From positions 178,847 through 242,846 of the forward strand of contig PKRE01000005.1 in assembly GCA_017577615.1 (NCBI GenBank): DNA of 64,000 bases, given 5' to 3'. Every line of letters begins with the position of its first letter. The first letter of the stretch is position 1. Of the stretch, positions 1 through 9,378 are shown piece by piece. The notes under the pieces were generated by a model. The model did no database searches. It was not told the DNA's origin and saw only the letters and a list, made by a program, of their open reading frames with translations. The stretch is from Gammaproteobacteria bacterium. GTDB lineage: Bacteria; Pseudomonadota; Gammaproteobacteria; Steroidobacterales; Steroidobacteraceae. Position numbers and translations under genes: made by a program.

Positions 1-880
1 GCGTCTGCGGGCTGCCGCGAATGGCAAGCTCGAAGCGGATCGTGTCTCCGACCACCTCCCGCACGGCAACGCTGCGCACGAGTGTCATGCTTTCCAGGTA
101 ATTGAGCGTAGCGGCGTATGCGTCCAAGTCAGCGAGGCCACTTACTTGCACGTTCACTCGGCTCAGAGACGAGGCCTCGGTGGCGAATAGCTTCGCGAAG
201 TGGTCGGCAGTCGCATCCACCGCATCCTCGTACGTGCCCGTGCTCTGGATAAGGCCATCCGAGGTGGCCAGCACCCATCGCAATGCGCCGTTGCGGCTAC
301 CCCGACCGAGCAGCACCGCGTTGGCGCCGTTGCGCTGCGCGAGCTGCAGCAGCGCTGCGGCAGCGCCTTCGCCCATCGTCAGGAACGATTCATCCCGCGC
401 ATCGAGGCTCACCCATTGCAGCGGCAAGCCACGACGGCTCGCCGCAAACGACAGTCGCTCCTTGTCCTCGGGAGGCAGCTCGTGGCTCAACCACACACCC
501 CCAAGCTCATCGAGCGCAACCGCAACAAGCGTGCTCGGCCGCTCGCGGCCCCAAATTGGCAGACCCGCCTCTGTCAACAGACGATCGACTGAGCGATCGT
601 CGAATCCGACTTGCAGGACGTTCTCCTGCGTGATGCCGTAGCGCTGCACCAGTTGACGCGCATTGCCAAGCGCCGCGCCGAGGCGCTCCGGCGCGTCGCG
701 GCGGCCGCTGACCTTCACGACCACTGTCTTGAGGGCCTCGACGAACGCGGCATCCTGGGAGCCCTCGACCGGTTGCGAGGTCTCGTAGAGGTCTTCGACG
801 GTGATCGCGTACACGAGCACCGGCGCGCACAACAGCGCCAGCGCAACAAGTCGCAATGTTCTGCAGCTGAAGGCACTCAT
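1..880 (-). CDS. DUF2066 domain-containing exported protein (3' end outside window)
   Basis: The frame is open from an ATG at 878-880 to the window edge, about 293 codons. It begins with a signal peptide (basic start, then a hydrophobic run ending near residue 25, VLVYA) and continues with features of the DUF2066 family: an early ITVEDLYET segment, a V-V-K-V-S-G-R strand and a G-L-P-I-W-G-R segment. DUF2066 proteins are periplasmic or envelope proteins of unknown function, typically encoded divergently from purM in Pseudomonas and Xanthomonas relatives, exactly as here. The assignment rests on this translation plus neighbourhood. The C terminus is not in the window. Confidence 0.8.
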   Translation of the reverse strand, partial: MSAFSCRTLRLVALALLCAPVLVYAITVEDLYETSQPVEGSQDAAFVEALKTVVVKVSGRRDAPERLGAALGNARQLVQRYGITQENVLQVGFDDRSVDRLLTEAGLPIWGRERPSTLVAVALDELGGVWLSHELPPEDKERLSFAASRRGLPLQWVSLDARDESFLTMGEGAAAALLQLAQRNGANAVLLGRGSRNGALRWVLATSDGLIQSTGTYEDAVDATADHFAKLFATEASSLSRVNVQVSGLADLDAYAATLNYLESMTLVRSVAVREVVGDTIRFELAIRGSPQT

Positions 881-1058
881 TGCAAAAACGTCAGCGTCCT
901 TCGTAAAGCCATGCGCGGCTGCGCCTTACACCAAGGGGGTGTGTAAAATAACATGAGCCTACCGTCGCGTAAGAATCGAAGCCGTCCTCGAGCCGACAGA
1001 TACAACCGCTTCGCGCTCAGGACCCCAACCACATAGAGGCCCATTCAACGGTGCTGTC

Positions 1059-2096
1059 ATGTCTCCTCCCCCAGGTTCGATCACATACAAGGACGCCGGC
1101 GTCGACATCGAGGCAGGCAATGAGCTCGTAGAACGCATCAAGCCGCTTGTGAAGCGGTCGCTCCGCCCGGAAGTGCTCGGCGGCCTGGGCGGCTTCGGGG
1201 CACTGTTCGCGTTACCGCTCGACCGTTACAAGCACCCCGTGCTCGTCGCCGGCACCGACGGAGTCGGCACGAAGCTGCGTCTGGCGATCGAGACCGGGCG
1301 TCACGACACAATCGGCATCGACCTGGTGGCGATGTGCGTCAACGACGTGATCGTGCAAGGCGCCGAGCCGCTGTTCTTTCTCGACTATTACGCCACTGGC
1401 AAGCTGAGCGTCGAGGTGGCCGAGGCTGTCATCAAAGGCATCGTCGAAGGCTGCGTGCAAGCGGGCGCTGCGCTCATCGGCGGCGAAACCGCGGAAATGC
1501 CAGGTATGTACGCCGAAGGCGATTACGACCTTGCGGGCTTTTGCGTCGGGATCGTCGAGAAGGATGCGATCATCGACGGCAGCCGCACCCGCCCCGGCGA
1601 TCCGATCATCGGTCTGCCATCGTCGGGACCGCACTCGAATGGTTATTCGCTCATTCGTAAGCTCTTGCAAGTTGCCAAGGCCACGCCGCAAACGAAGCTC
1701 GGGACGGGGCTGCTCTACGATGCGTTGCTCGCTCCCACCCGCATCTACGTGAAGCCCGTGCTCGCGCTGTCCAAGACCGTCACGATCCACGGCATCGCGC
1801 ACATCACTGGCGGCGGGCTCATCGAGAACATTCCGCGCGTTCTGCCCCACGGGCTCGAGGCGATCCTGAGCGCTCAGACTTGGCAGCGGCCTCCGGTATT
1901 CGATTGGTTGCAGAAGACCGGCAACATCTCGGATGCGGAGATGTATCGCACGTTCAATTGCGGTATCGGCATGACGATCTGTGTTGCCGCCGAGCACACG
2001 GACAAAGCCATGCAATGTCTGCGCGAGCATGGTGAGCAGCCGGTCATCATCGGAGAGGTGCGCCGCGGCGACGGCGGCGTCACCATCCGTCGATGA
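1059..2096 (+). CDS. purM: Phosphoribosylformylglycinamidine cyclo-ligase (AIR synthetase)
   Basis: Cytosolic enzyme of de novo purine synthesis that closes the imidazole ring of FGAM using ATP to give AIR. The 345-residue length is normal. The N-terminal half has the PurM signature DGVGTK (residues 67-72) and the MCVNDVIVQGAEPLFFLDY segment (about 92-110). Later come GGETAEMPGMY, SSGPHSNGYSL and the C-terminal HITGGGLIENIPR motif. The stop codon overlaps the purN start (ATGA), so purM and purN are translationally coupled. The start is the ATG at 1059; the DUF2066 gene diverges 178 bp upstream. Confidence 0.97.
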   Translation: MSPPPGSITYKDAGVDIEAGNELVERIKPLVKRSLRPEVLGGLGGFGALFALPLDRYKHPVLVAGTDGVGTKLRLAIETGRHDTIGIDLVAMCVNDVIVQGAEPLFFLDYYATGKLSVEVAEAVIKGIVEGCVQAGAALIGGETAEMPGMYAEGDYDLAGFCVGIVEKDAIIDGSRTRPGDPIIGLPSSGPHSNGYSLIRKLLQVAKATPQTKLGTGLLYDALLAPTRIYVKPVLALSKTVTIHGIAHITGGGLIENIPRVLPHGLEAILSAQTWQRPPVFDWLQKTGNISDAEMYRTFNCGIGMTICVAAEHTDKAMQCLREHGEQPVIIGEVRRGDGGVTIRR

Positions 2097-2785
2097 CGGC
2101 GCAGGGACGCGACCCGCAACCTGCATCGGCGCGGGTCCCTCTTCCGATCGTCGTCCTCATCTCCGGCCGGGGCAGCAACATGCGCGCGATTGCCGAGCGC
2201 GCGCGCGACGGGCGCTTGCCGGTCGAGGTACGTGCGGTCATCAGCGACAAGCCACAGGCTCCCGGACTCACCATTGCGCAATCGTTCGGCATTACAACGC
2301 ATACGCTCGCGCCGAGCGCGTACGTCGACCGTGCGGCCTACGACCGCGCGCTTGCCGAGCTCGTCGCCAGCTACGAGCCGGCGCTGGTCGTGCTGGCAGG
2401 TTTCATGCGCATCCTGTCCGCGGAATTCGTCGAACGCTTCGCCGGGCGCATCATGAACATCCATCCATCGCTGCTGCCGAAGTACCGCGGACTGCACACC
2501 CATCAGCGAGTGCTCGAGGCAGGCGATCGCGAGCATGGCGCGAGCGTGCACTTCGTGACGCAGGAGCTCGACGGCGGTCCCGTCATCATCCAGGCGCTCA
2601 TCGATGTCAAGCCGAACGATACGGTAGACAGTCTTTCAGCTCGAGTTCAGCGCCAAGAGCACATCATTTATCCGCAAGCGATCGAATGGTTCGCTCAGGG
2701 TCGGCTCGCAATGGAAGGCGAACGTGTTTACCTGGACGGCAAGCCACTCGCTCGGCCTGTCGTCATCGATGCGCGAGAACACTGA
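2093..2785 (+). CDS. purN: Phosphoribosylglycinamide formyltransferase
   Basis: Transfers the formyl group of 10-formyltetrahydrofolate to GAR in purine synthesis. The phosphate-binding loop SGRGSN sits at residues 24-29. The catalytic residues are visible: N122 and H124 in MNIHPSLLPKY and D160 in QELDGGPV. At 230 residues it is slightly longer than typical because of about 15 extra N-terminal residues. The start overlaps the purM stop by 4 bp. The following gene starts close behind or slightly inside purN, so all three probably form one transcript. Confidence 0.96.
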   Translation: MTAQGRDPQPASARVPLPIVVLISGRGSNMRAIAERARDGRLPVEVRAVISDKPQAPGLTIAQSFGITTHTLAPSAYVDRAAYDRALAELVASYEPALVVLAGFMRILSAEFVERFAGRIMNIHPSLLPKYRGLHTHQRVLEAGDREHGASVHFVTQELDGGPVIIQALIDVKPNDTVDSLSARVQRQEHIIYPQAIEWFAQGRLAMEGERVYLDGKPLARPVVIDAREH

Positions 2786-2819
2786 ATTGCACGTCTTATC
2801 GAGGTGGCGCTGTTTGCGG

Positions 2820-3530
2820 ATGCTCGTGCTGCTGCTCGCGCAGGCTGCCGCAGCGCACGCGCAAGCAGATGAGCCGATCGTGCCGACCCCGTTTGCGGCC
2901 ACATATGCCGTCTCTTACCGGGGGTTCGATGCGGGCCGCTTGACCTTCACCCTGCAGCGCGCTGCTGGACGGCGCTTCGTCTACGAGACGAGGGCAGACC
3001 CCAGCTTTCTCGCCCGCCTCATCGTCAACCGTAGCGCGCTCGAGCGCAGCGAGATGCTCATCGATGAGCATGGCGTCCGACCGCTCGAGTGGACGCTCGA
3101 GGACGGGAAGTCCGGCACCACCGGAGACGGGCGACTCGTCTTCGATTGGCAAGCAGGTCGGGTAACCGGTACCGCCGACAACTCAGCGATCGATCTGCCG
3201 CTCGAGCCTGGTTTGCAGGATCGTCTATCAATTCAGATCGCCGTCATGACTGCGCTGCTGCGCGGCACGGAGCCCGGCACGATACCGCTCATCGACGACG
3301 ATCGCATCAAGCACTACGTCTATCGGCGCGTAGGCAATGCAGTGCTCGACACGTCGCTGGGAACCGTCGATACAGTCGTTTATGAAAGCAGCCGCGAAGG
3401 CTCTTCACGTCTGTCGCGTTTCTGGATGGCGCCCGAGCTCGGATGGGTGCCGGTACGCGCCGAGCAAATCCGCAAAGGGAAAGTGGAAACCGTGATGGAG
3501 ATTCGCGCTCTAGAGTGCGACGCTCGCTAG
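2820..3530 (+). CDS. DUF3108 domain-containing exported protein
   Basis: A secreted or periplasmic protein of about 236 residues. The start chosen (ATG 2820) gives a clean signal peptide, MLVLLLAQAAAAHAQA, and has GAGGTGG about 12 nt upstream. An in-frame ATG at 2769 inside purN would add 17 residues and cannot be excluded. The mature protein starts with the DUF3108 pattern (FAATYAVSYRGFDAGRLTF), a predicted all-beta envelope domain of unknown function usually found behind purN. Its stop lies only 3 bp from the convergent dcd stop, leaving no room for separate terminators. Confidence 0.85.
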   Translation: MLVLLLAQAAAAHAQADEPIVPTPFAATYAVSYRGFDAGRLTFTLQRAAGRRFVYETRADPSFLARLIVNRSALERSEMLIDEHGVRPLEWTLEDGKSGTTGDGRLVFDWQAGRVTGTADNSAIDLPLEPGLQDRLSIQIAVMTALLRGTEPGTIPLIDDDRIKHYVYRRVGNAVLDTSLGTVDTVVYESSREGSSRLSRFWMAPELGWVPVRAEQIRKGKVETVMEIRALECDAR

Positions 3531-3533
3531 CGC

Positions 3534-4097
3534 TCAAGCCTTCGGCAGCGTGACGCCCGTCTGCCCCTGATACTTGCCGCCGCGATCCTTGTAAGAGATC
3601 TCGCAAACCTCGTCCGACTCGAAGAACAGCATCTGCGCCACTCCTTCGTTCGCGTAGATCTTTGCAGGCAACGGTGTCGTGTTCGAGAACTCGAGGGTGA
3701 CGTGCCCCTCCCACTCCGGCTCGAGCGGCGTCACGTTCACGATGATGCCGCAACGTGCGTACGTCGACTTCCCCACACAGATCGTGAGCACGTTGCGGGG
3801 AATCCGGAAATATTCGACCGTGCGCGCGAGCGCGAAGGAGTTCGGCGGGATGATACAAACATCCGCCACAAGATCGACGAAGCTGCCGGAATCGAAATTC
3901 TTTGGATCGACGATCGTCGAGTTGATGTTCGTGAAGATCTTGAACTCGTTGGCGCAGCGCACGTCGTAGCCGTAGCTCGAGGTGCCATAGGAGATGATCT
4001 TGCCGTTCGTCGAGTTTCGTATCTGGTTCGGCTCGAACGGCTCGATCATGCCCTTCTGCGCCATGCGGCGAATCCAGCGATCGGACTTGATGCTCAC
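3534..4097 (-). CDS. dcd: dCTP deaminase
   Basis: Deaminates dCTP to dUTP, the first step of the main proteobacterial dTMP route. The sequence follows Pseudomonas Dcd closely: N-terminal SIKSDRWIRRMAQ, YGYDVRCA, PLEPEWEGHVTLEFSNTT with the catalytic Glu, and a C-terminal YQGQTGVTLPKA. I place the start at the GTG at 4097, because GAGGAAA lies about 6 nt upstream and the protein then begins MSIKSD as in homologues. An upstream TTG at 4115 would add six residues and has no ribosome site. The length becomes 187 residues. It is convergent with the DUF3108 gene. Confidence 0.95.
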   Translation of the reverse strand: MSIKSDRWIRRMAQKGMIEPFEPNQIRNSTNGKIISYGTSSYGYDVRCANEFKIFTNINSTIVDPKNFDSGSFVDLVADVCIIPPNSFALARTVEYFRIPRNVLTICVGKSTYARCGIIVNVTPLEPEWEGHVTLEFSNTTPLPAKIYANEGVAQMLFFESDEVCEISYKDRGGKYQGQTGVTLPKA

Positions 4098-4112
4098 CTG
4101 TGTTTCCTCAGC

Positions 4113-4161
4113 CAACTGGCTAACCGGCAGCCGACCAGCAGACGATCGGCCGCTGGCCAGG
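4113..4161. repeat. Possible degenerate 7-nt repeat array (ACTGGCT type)
   Basis: Directly upstream of dcd the spacer can be split into seven consecutive heptamers (CAACTGG, CTAACCG, GCAGCCG and so on). Agreement between units is weak. The ACTGGCT word recurs in the spacer upstream of lpdA (33096). This is the least certain of the arrays. Confidence 0.3.
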
Positions 4162-4309
4162 TACGCTCATCGGTATGGGACGCACGGAACTTCCCGGTGA
4201 TCGGTCACGACCGTTCAGAGCGTTCGTTGTCTGGCCGTCACCGCGGACAGTCTCGTCAATCCGCCATCACCGTGGAGCGGCGAAGTATCTCGCGACTGAA
4301 CGTGGCTTG

Positions 4310-4348
4310 CTAGGGCTTTGTAGGCCGTAGGCTATCGGCTATAGACAT
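4310..4348. repeat. Degenerate 7-nt tandem repeat (TAGGCTG family)
   Basis: Spacer between dcd and apbC. Units TAGGCCG (4321-4327), TAGGCTA, TCGGCTA and TAGACAT follow each other in register, preceded by a partial unit. It lies beyond the apbC stop, in the 273-bp region between dcd and apbC, where no gene is visible. Confidence 0.6.
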
Positions 4349-4370
4349 GAGGGCAGCAGGCACGACGGCC

Positions 4371-5465
4371 TCAAGTGTCTTCGATCCTTATCGTCGGGAA
4401 TGCGGCTGGGCCGGCGATGATCGCGCGGGCAAGCGCGCCTGCGGCGCGCCGCGCCAGCTCCAGGTAGGCGCGTCCGAGCTGGCTGTCGGGCTCGGCAACA
4501 ACCGTCGGCTTGCCTGAATCGGTCTGCTCGCGAATCCGGATGTCGAGCGGCAGCTCGGCGAGCAGCGGCACGCCGTATTGCTCCGCCATGCGCCGGCCGC
4601 CGCCCGCGCCGAAAACGTGCTCCTCATGGCCGCATTTCGAGCACACATGCGTGCTCATGTTCTCGACGATGCCTAGCACCGGGACTTCCACCTTCTGAAA
4701 CATCCTCAGCCCCTTGCGCGCATCAAGCAGGGCGATGTCCTGCGGCGTGGAGACAATCACCGCGCCGCTGACCGGGACACGTTGCGACAACGTAAGCTGC
4801 GTGTCGCCTGTGCCGGGGGGCATGTCGACGATGAGGTAGTCGAGATCGCCCCAGCGCGTCGTCTCGAGCAGCTGCACGAGCGCCTGCGTCACCATGGGGC
4901 CGCGCCAGACCATGGGCTGCTCCTCGTCGATCAGGAAACCGATCGACATCACTTTCACGCCGTATGCGACCGGCGGAATCATCGTGCGTTGATCGGGGCT
5001 CGCGGGACGCTCGTTCTTCAACCCCATCATGGTGGGCTGGCTCGGTCCGTAGATATCGGCATCGAGCAGCCCCACCGCCGCGCCTTCGCGGGCCAGCGCG
5101 AGCGCCAGGTTGGCAGCCGTCGTGGACTTGCCGACGCCACCCTTGCCGGACGCGACGGCGATAATGTTGCGGATTCCCTGAATGGGCTTAAGACCGCTCC
5201 TCACCTCGCGCGCGGCCACGTTCCAGGCAACGTCGACGCGGATGTCGCTGTCGCCAGCGACCCCGCTCAACCGCGCCTTGAGCGCTGCGGCCAGCTCGGC
5301 ACCATAGTGACTCGCTGGAATCGGCAGCTCGAGCGAGACATCCACGCCCTTCTCGGTGACTCGAACCGAGCGGACGGCACCCAGCTCTTCCAGGGACAGC
5401 CCGATGTAGGGCTCGATGTATCCGCCGATCGACTGGCGGAGCAAAGCTTCGCGTTCTGTGCTCAT
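4371..5465 (-). CDS. apbC: Mrp/ApbC family iron-sulfur cluster carrier ATPase
   Basis: A cytosolic P-loop ATPase that carries and delivers Fe-S clusters. From the ATG at 5465 it has 364 residues, normal for the family; the open frame extends 78 codons further upstream but without family-like sequence. An N-terminal FeS_assembly/DUF59 domain (about 1-95) is followed by the deviant Walker A SGKGGVGKST (106-115), LLDADIYGPSQ (133-143), VDMPPGTGDTQL (213-224) and the CxxC pair C275/C278 (CSKC) that binds the bridging cluster. It diverges from the kinase gene and, as in Pseudomonas, lies near dcd and metG. Confidence 0.94.
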   Translation of the reverse strand: MSTEREALLRQSIGGYIEPYIGLSLEELGAVRSVRVTEKGVDVSLELPIPASHYGAELAAALKARLSGVAGDSDIRVDVAWNVAAREVRSGLKPIQGIRNIIAVASGKGGVGKSTTAANLALALAREGAAVGLLDADIYGPSQPTMMGLKNERPASPDQRTMIPPVAYGVKVMSIGFLIDEEQPMVWRGPMVTQALVQLLETTRWGDLDYLIVDMPPGTGDTQLTLSQRVPVSGAVIVSTPQDIALLDARKGLRMFQKVEVPVLGIVENMSTHVCSKCGHEEHVFGAGGGRRMAEQYGVPLLAELPLDIRIREQTDSGKPTVVAEPDSQLGRAYLELARRAAGALARAIIAGPAAFPTIRIEDT

Positions 5466-5722
5466 GCTGACTCTCGCGGCCGTGCGCCGCCGACAAAAGG
5501 GCCGGCCATTGTAACGAAACGCGCTCAATGCGCGCCTGATCAGAGGCTTAGGGCACAGTCTCGCCTTTGCGACACGTGCCGCCATGGCATAATCGAGGAT
5601 TAGAGAACGTCGTAGACCAGACGAAAGTGCCAACCTGAGCTCAAGGAGCGGATCTCGAAGCCGTCGGCGGCTGGCGCCCGACGCAAACGAGCGCACCAAG
5701 CGATGGATGACGAGACGACTCG

Positions 5723-8128
5723 ATGAGTTTCTTTGCGGATCTGAGAGCCGAACGCCTGATTGCGGAAATTCGCAGTATCGGTGATCCGCTCAGCCCGGAA
5801 TCCCAGAAGGCGTTCCAAAAACTGGCGCGGATCGGCGCGGGAGCGATTCCGAAGATCATCGATGCACTCGCCGTCGCCGACAAGAAGGAAACGGCTGCCT
5901 ACGTCGAAATCCTGACGCAGCTGATCGACAACAAGAGCTTTCCGATCCTTGCGGACGCGCTGGTCGACGCGAATCCGCGGGCGATCGCTGCCGCCACGCT
6001 AGCCCTATCGGCAAGCCGCAACTACAGCCCGTCATTGCTCATCGGCCTGCTCGAGCGCGACGACATTCCCAAGCCGGCCGTCCTCGAGGTCATCAACGCG
6101 CAAAAGCATCGCTTCACGGTGCGGGAGCTGCTGCAGCACGCCTACAGCCAGGAGCCGAACGAAAAGGCCGCCCTGTTCCGCATCATTGGCGAGGTCGCGG
6201 ACGAGGACGCGATCCCGGAGCTCACGAGCCGGATTCAGGGCAAAGACCCCGTCGCGCGCATGCACATCATCAGCATCCTGGCGCGCTTCAATCGCCCGGA
6301 CGTCGTGGCGGCTCTCGAAACGCAGCTGAACGATCCGAACAAGATGATCCGCAAGGCGGCGTTGAACGCGCTCGCGCAGATGGATGGTCCAATCGCCATC
6401 GAGCCGGTATGTCGGCTCTTGCGGGATCCTGACATTGAGGTGTCCAACCGCGCGATCGACGTGGTTGTGCGCGCGCGCGATCCGGACACAATGAAGTACC
6501 TGATCGACGTACTCAAGGACGAGAACGAGTACGCCCGGCGTGCGGCGGTGGAGGTGTTGAACCATCTCGGCACGGCCAAGGACATCAAGCACCTGCTGCA
6601 GGTGCTCAAGGACGACGACTGGTGGGTACGTACGCGCGCGGCCGATGCGCTCGGCAAGATCGGGGGCCCGCGCGTGGTGGACGCGGTCATCGAGCTCGTG
6701 CGCGACGAAGACGAGGACGTGCGGCGTGCTGCCATCGAGATCCTCAATCAGACCAAGGACGAGCGCGCAATCAACTTCCTCATCGAGGCGACCAAGGACA
6801 AGGACTGGTGGGTCAGCGAGCGCGCGGTCGATGCGCTAGCCGAGATTGGCAGCAAGAAAGCTTTGCCGGCGCTCATGGAGCTGCTCAACACGGGCAACAC
6901 CCGTTCGTTGCCGACCATTGCACGCGCGCTCGGCAAGCTCGGCGATGCGCGCGTCGTCGAGCCGCTCCTGCGGTTGCTCGAGCGTCCGGAGAAAGAGATC
7001 AAGGTCGAGGTGATCAACGCGCTCGCCCGCCTCACCGACGACAAGCGTGCGGACACCGTGCGCGGCTACATCCAGGCCGTGGGCGCCGCGTCGGGCGACG
7101 AGACGATCCAGCATGCGGCGATCCGCGCCATCGAGGACATCGACTCACGCTACTCGAGCACTGCCGTCGCCGCACAGGTCAAGGCTGCGCGCATGGCCGA
7201 GCCTGCGCGCACGCTGCTGATCGAGCGCGCCGACGTCGATGCCGTGCTCAAGCGGGCCGAAGAAGCTGCCGGCACGCAGAAGCTTGATATCTCGACGCTC
7301 AAGCCGGGCGACGTGATCGAGGGTCGCTACAAGTTCATCCAAAAGATTGGCAAAGGTGCCTTCGGCACCGTGCTGCTCGTCGAGGACACCGTCGTGGAGG
7401 AGCGGCTGATTCTCAAGTTCCTGAACCCGAACGTGGCGCAGGACGAAGAGATGCTGAAGCGCTTCATCCACGAGCTACGCTACTCGCGCAAGATCACGCA
7501 CAAGAACGTCATCCGCATCTACGACTTCTTGTACATGAGCGGCAACTATGCCATCTCGATGGAATACTTCCCGTCGCACACGCTCAGCAGCGAGATCGTC
7601 AACGAGAAGCCATTGCCACTGAAGCGCGCCATTCAGTACGGCTGCGACATCGCGACCGGCATGTCCATCGCGCATCAAGCCGGTATCGTGCACCGCGATC
7701 TCAAGCCGGCGAATATCCTCATCAATGACGAGGGGCTGCTCAAGATCGTGGACTTCGGCGTTGCGGCGGCGAAGGAAGGCGATACCCAGCTCACCAAGAC
7801 CGGCTACGTGATCGGCTCGCCGAAGTACATGGCGCCGGAGCAGATTCTCGGTAAGAAGGTGGATCAGCGCGCCGATATCTACAGCGTCGGCGTGATTCTC
7901 TACGAGATGTTCACGGGCGTGCCGCCGTACAGCCGCGGCGATCACATGTCCGTCATGTATCAGCACGTGCAGGGCAAGGCAAAGCCGCCGATCGAGGTGA
8001 ACCCTGCGCTGCCCAAGATACTGTCCGACATCGTGGTGAAGGCGATGGCCGTGGACAAGCTCAAGCGCTTCCAAACGATGGACGAGCTGCGCGCCGCATT
8101 GGAAAAGGCCGCAGCATCGTTACCGTAG
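5723..8128 (+). CDS. HEAT-repeat / Hanks-type Ser/Thr protein kinase fusion
   Basis: An 801-residue soluble protein with no signal peptide or membrane segment. Residues 1 to about 480 are helical HEAT (PBS-lyase-like) repeats; two neighbours at 298-316 and 360-378 share a DWWV-x3-RA-x-DAL-x-IG pattern. The C-terminal part (about 530-801) is a complete protein kinase: glycine loop GKGAFG (543-548), lysine K565 in LILKFL, HRDLKPAN (657-664), DFG at 677-679, MAPEQ near 703-707. All catalytic residues are present. Most bacterial kinases have an N-terminal kinase and a C-terminal sensor, so the order is reversed. It is followed by two PilT-type ATPase genes on the same strand, suggesting (inference) a role in type IV pilus control. 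Confidence 0.9.
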   Translation: MSFFADLRAERLIAEIRSIGDPLSPESQKAFQKLARIGAGAIPKIIDALAVADKKETAAYVEILTQLIDNKSFPILADALVDANPRAIAAATLALSASRNYSPSLLIGLLERDDIPKPAVLEVINAQKHRFTVRELLQHAYSQEPNEKAALFRIIGEVADEDAIPELTSRIQGKDPVARMHIISILARFNRPDVVAALETQLNDPNKMIRKAALNALAQMDGPIAIEPVCRLLRDPDIEVSNRAIDVVVRARDPDTMKYLIDVLKDENEYARRAAVEVLNHLGTAKDIKHLLQVLKDDDWWVRTRAADALGKIGGPRVVDAVIELVRDEDEDVRRAAIEILNQTKDERAINFLIEATKDKDWWVSERAVDALAEIGSKKALPALMELLNTGNTRSLPTIARALGKLGDARVVEPLLRLLERPEKEIKVEVINALARLTDDKRADTVRGYIQAVGAASGDETIQHAAIRAIEDIDSRYSSTAVAAQVKAARMAEPARTLLIERADVDAVLKRAEEAAGTQKLDISTLKPGDVIEGRYKFIQKIGKGAFGTVLLVEDTVVEERLILKFLNPNVAQDEEMLKRFIHELRYSRKITHKNVIRIYDFLYMSGNYAISMEYFPSHTLSSEIVNEKPLPLKRAIQYGCDIATGMSIAHQAGIVHRDLKPANILINDEGLLKIVDFGVAAAKEGDTQLTKTGYVIGSPKYMAPEQILGKKVDQRADIYSVGVILYEMFTGVPPYSRGDHMSVMYQHVQGKAKPPIEVNPALPKILSDIVVKAMAVDKLKRFQTMDELRAALEKAAASLP

Positions 8129-8220
8129 ACAGACGGGCTGTAGTAGAGTGGCCGGCGAGATGACCAGCCGTTCCTACAGCCCATGTGTGCTGTACGCGCC
8201 CGCGCCAAGCGCGCGTGGCG

Positions 8221-8262
8221 CTCGTAGCTCCGGCCCCGAGCCTCCAGCCTCCAGCCGTTAGA
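8221..8262. repeat. Degenerate 7-nt tandem repeat abutting the pilT-like start codon
   Basis: Six heptamers in register: CTCGTAG, CTCCGGC, CCCGAGC, CTCCAGC, CTCCAGC, CGTTAGA. This is the complement of the GGCTGGAG form seen elsewhere. The array ends one base before the ATG at 8264, so it occupies the position where a ribosome-binding site would be, and no Shine-Dalgarno sequence is visible there. Confidence 0.65.
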
Positions 8263-8263
8263 T

Positions 8264-9358
8264 ATGGCCCGTATCGACGCATTCTTGAAGCTGGGCACCG
8301 ATCAAGGCTGCTCGGACATCCACTTCGCGGTCGGCGTCCCGCCCATGTTGCGCATGCATGGCGATTTGCTGCCGATCAAGTTCCGCAATCTGAGCCAGGC
8401 GGAGCTCGAAGGCTATATCGCCGAGATCATGAGCCGGCAGCACCAGGACATGTTCCGGCGCGGTCACGATGTCGATTTCTCGTATGTATCTGCGCACGGT
8501 GGACGCTTTCGTGTGAACGTGTTCCGCAAGGAAACGGGCATCGGCGCAACATTTCGCGCGATCCCATCGCAGATACCGTCGCTCGACCAGCTCGGCCTGC
8601 CACCCATCGTCAAGAAGCTCTGCGATCACCACCAGGGCATGATTCTCGTGACTGGCTCGACCGGCACGGGCAAGTCGACGACGCTGGCAGCGATGATCGA
8701 TTACCTGAACTCGACTCGGCGTCTCAACATCATCAGTCTCGAAGACCCGATCGAGTTCGTGCACAAGAGCAAGCAAAGCCAGATCATTCAACGGGAACTG
8801 GGGACCCATCTGCCTTCGTTCGCCGAAGGCGTACGCGCGGCCATGCGCGAAGACCCTGATGTCATCCTCGTTGGCGAGCTGCGCGATGCGGAAACGATTC
8901 GCTGGGCAATGACTGCAGCGGAAACGGGTCACCTCGTGCTGGGCACGCTGCACACGACGGGCGCGGTCAAGACGATCGATCGTATCGTGGATGCATTACC
9001 CGCCGATGAACGCGAGCAGACGAAGAGCTTCCTAGCGCAGAGCCTCATCGCTGTGATCACGCAGGTGCTCGTCAAGACGGCCGATCAACGCGGTCGCAAG
9101 GCGATCTGTGAGATCATGGTCGTCACACGTGCGATCGGCAAGCTCATCATGACCGATCAGACACATCAGATTCCCTCGCAGCTGCAAACCGGCAAGGACC
9201 TCGGCATGCAGCTGCTCGATCAAGCCCTCCTTGCAGCCGTGCAGGCCAAGCAGGTCGATCCCGACGATGCCTACATCTATGCGACCGACAAGCGGTTGTT
9301 CGCCCGCTATGTCACGGACACGAGCGTGTTGCCGAAGCTGGATCTGGCGCCGGGCTAG
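8264..9358 (+). CDS. PilT/PilU-family type IV pilus ATPase (first copy)
   Basis: A 364-residue hexameric ATPase of the PilT retraction family, acting at the cytoplasmic base of type IV pili. The N-terminal PAS-like domain contains GCSDIHFAVGVPP. The core has Walker A GSTGTGKS (131-138), the Asp box ISLEDPIEFVH, Walker B DPDVILVGELRD and the His box GHLVLGTLHTTGA. It is shorter than PilB/GspE and lacks their zinc domain. A near paralogue follows after 20 bp. I cannot decide which copy corresponds to PilT and which to PilU. The canonical pilT-pilU locus of Pseudomonas is beside yggS, not here. Confidence 0.9.
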   Translation: MARIDAFLKLGTDQGCSDIHFAVGVPPMLRMHGDLLPIKFRNLSQAELEGYIAEIMSRQHQDMFRRGHDVDFSYVSAHGGRFRVNVFRKETGIGATFRAIPSQIPSLDQLGLPPIVKKLCDHHQGMILVTGSTGTGKSTTLAAMIDYLNSTRRLNIISLEDPIEFVHKSKQSQIIQRELGTHLPSFAEGVRAAMREDPDVILVGELRDAETIRWAMTAAETGHLVLGTLHTTGAVKTIDRIVDALPADEREQTKSFLAQSLIAVITQVLVKTADQRGRKAICEIMVVTRAIGKLIMTDQTHQIPSQLQTGKDLGMQLLDQALLAAVQAKQVDPDDAYIYATDKRLFARYVTDTSVLPKLDLAPG

Positions 9359-9378
9359 GCGATGAGACGAGGTTCACC

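Noticed and set aside
1212..2126. Minus-strand frame of 304 codons opposite purM
   Set aside because: Shadow of purM with no domain features.
5566..5593. TTTGCG-N16-CATAAT as promoter of the HEAT-kinase gene
   Set aside because: The -35 is poor and similar CATAAT words occur elsewhere; not strong enough to list as a feature.
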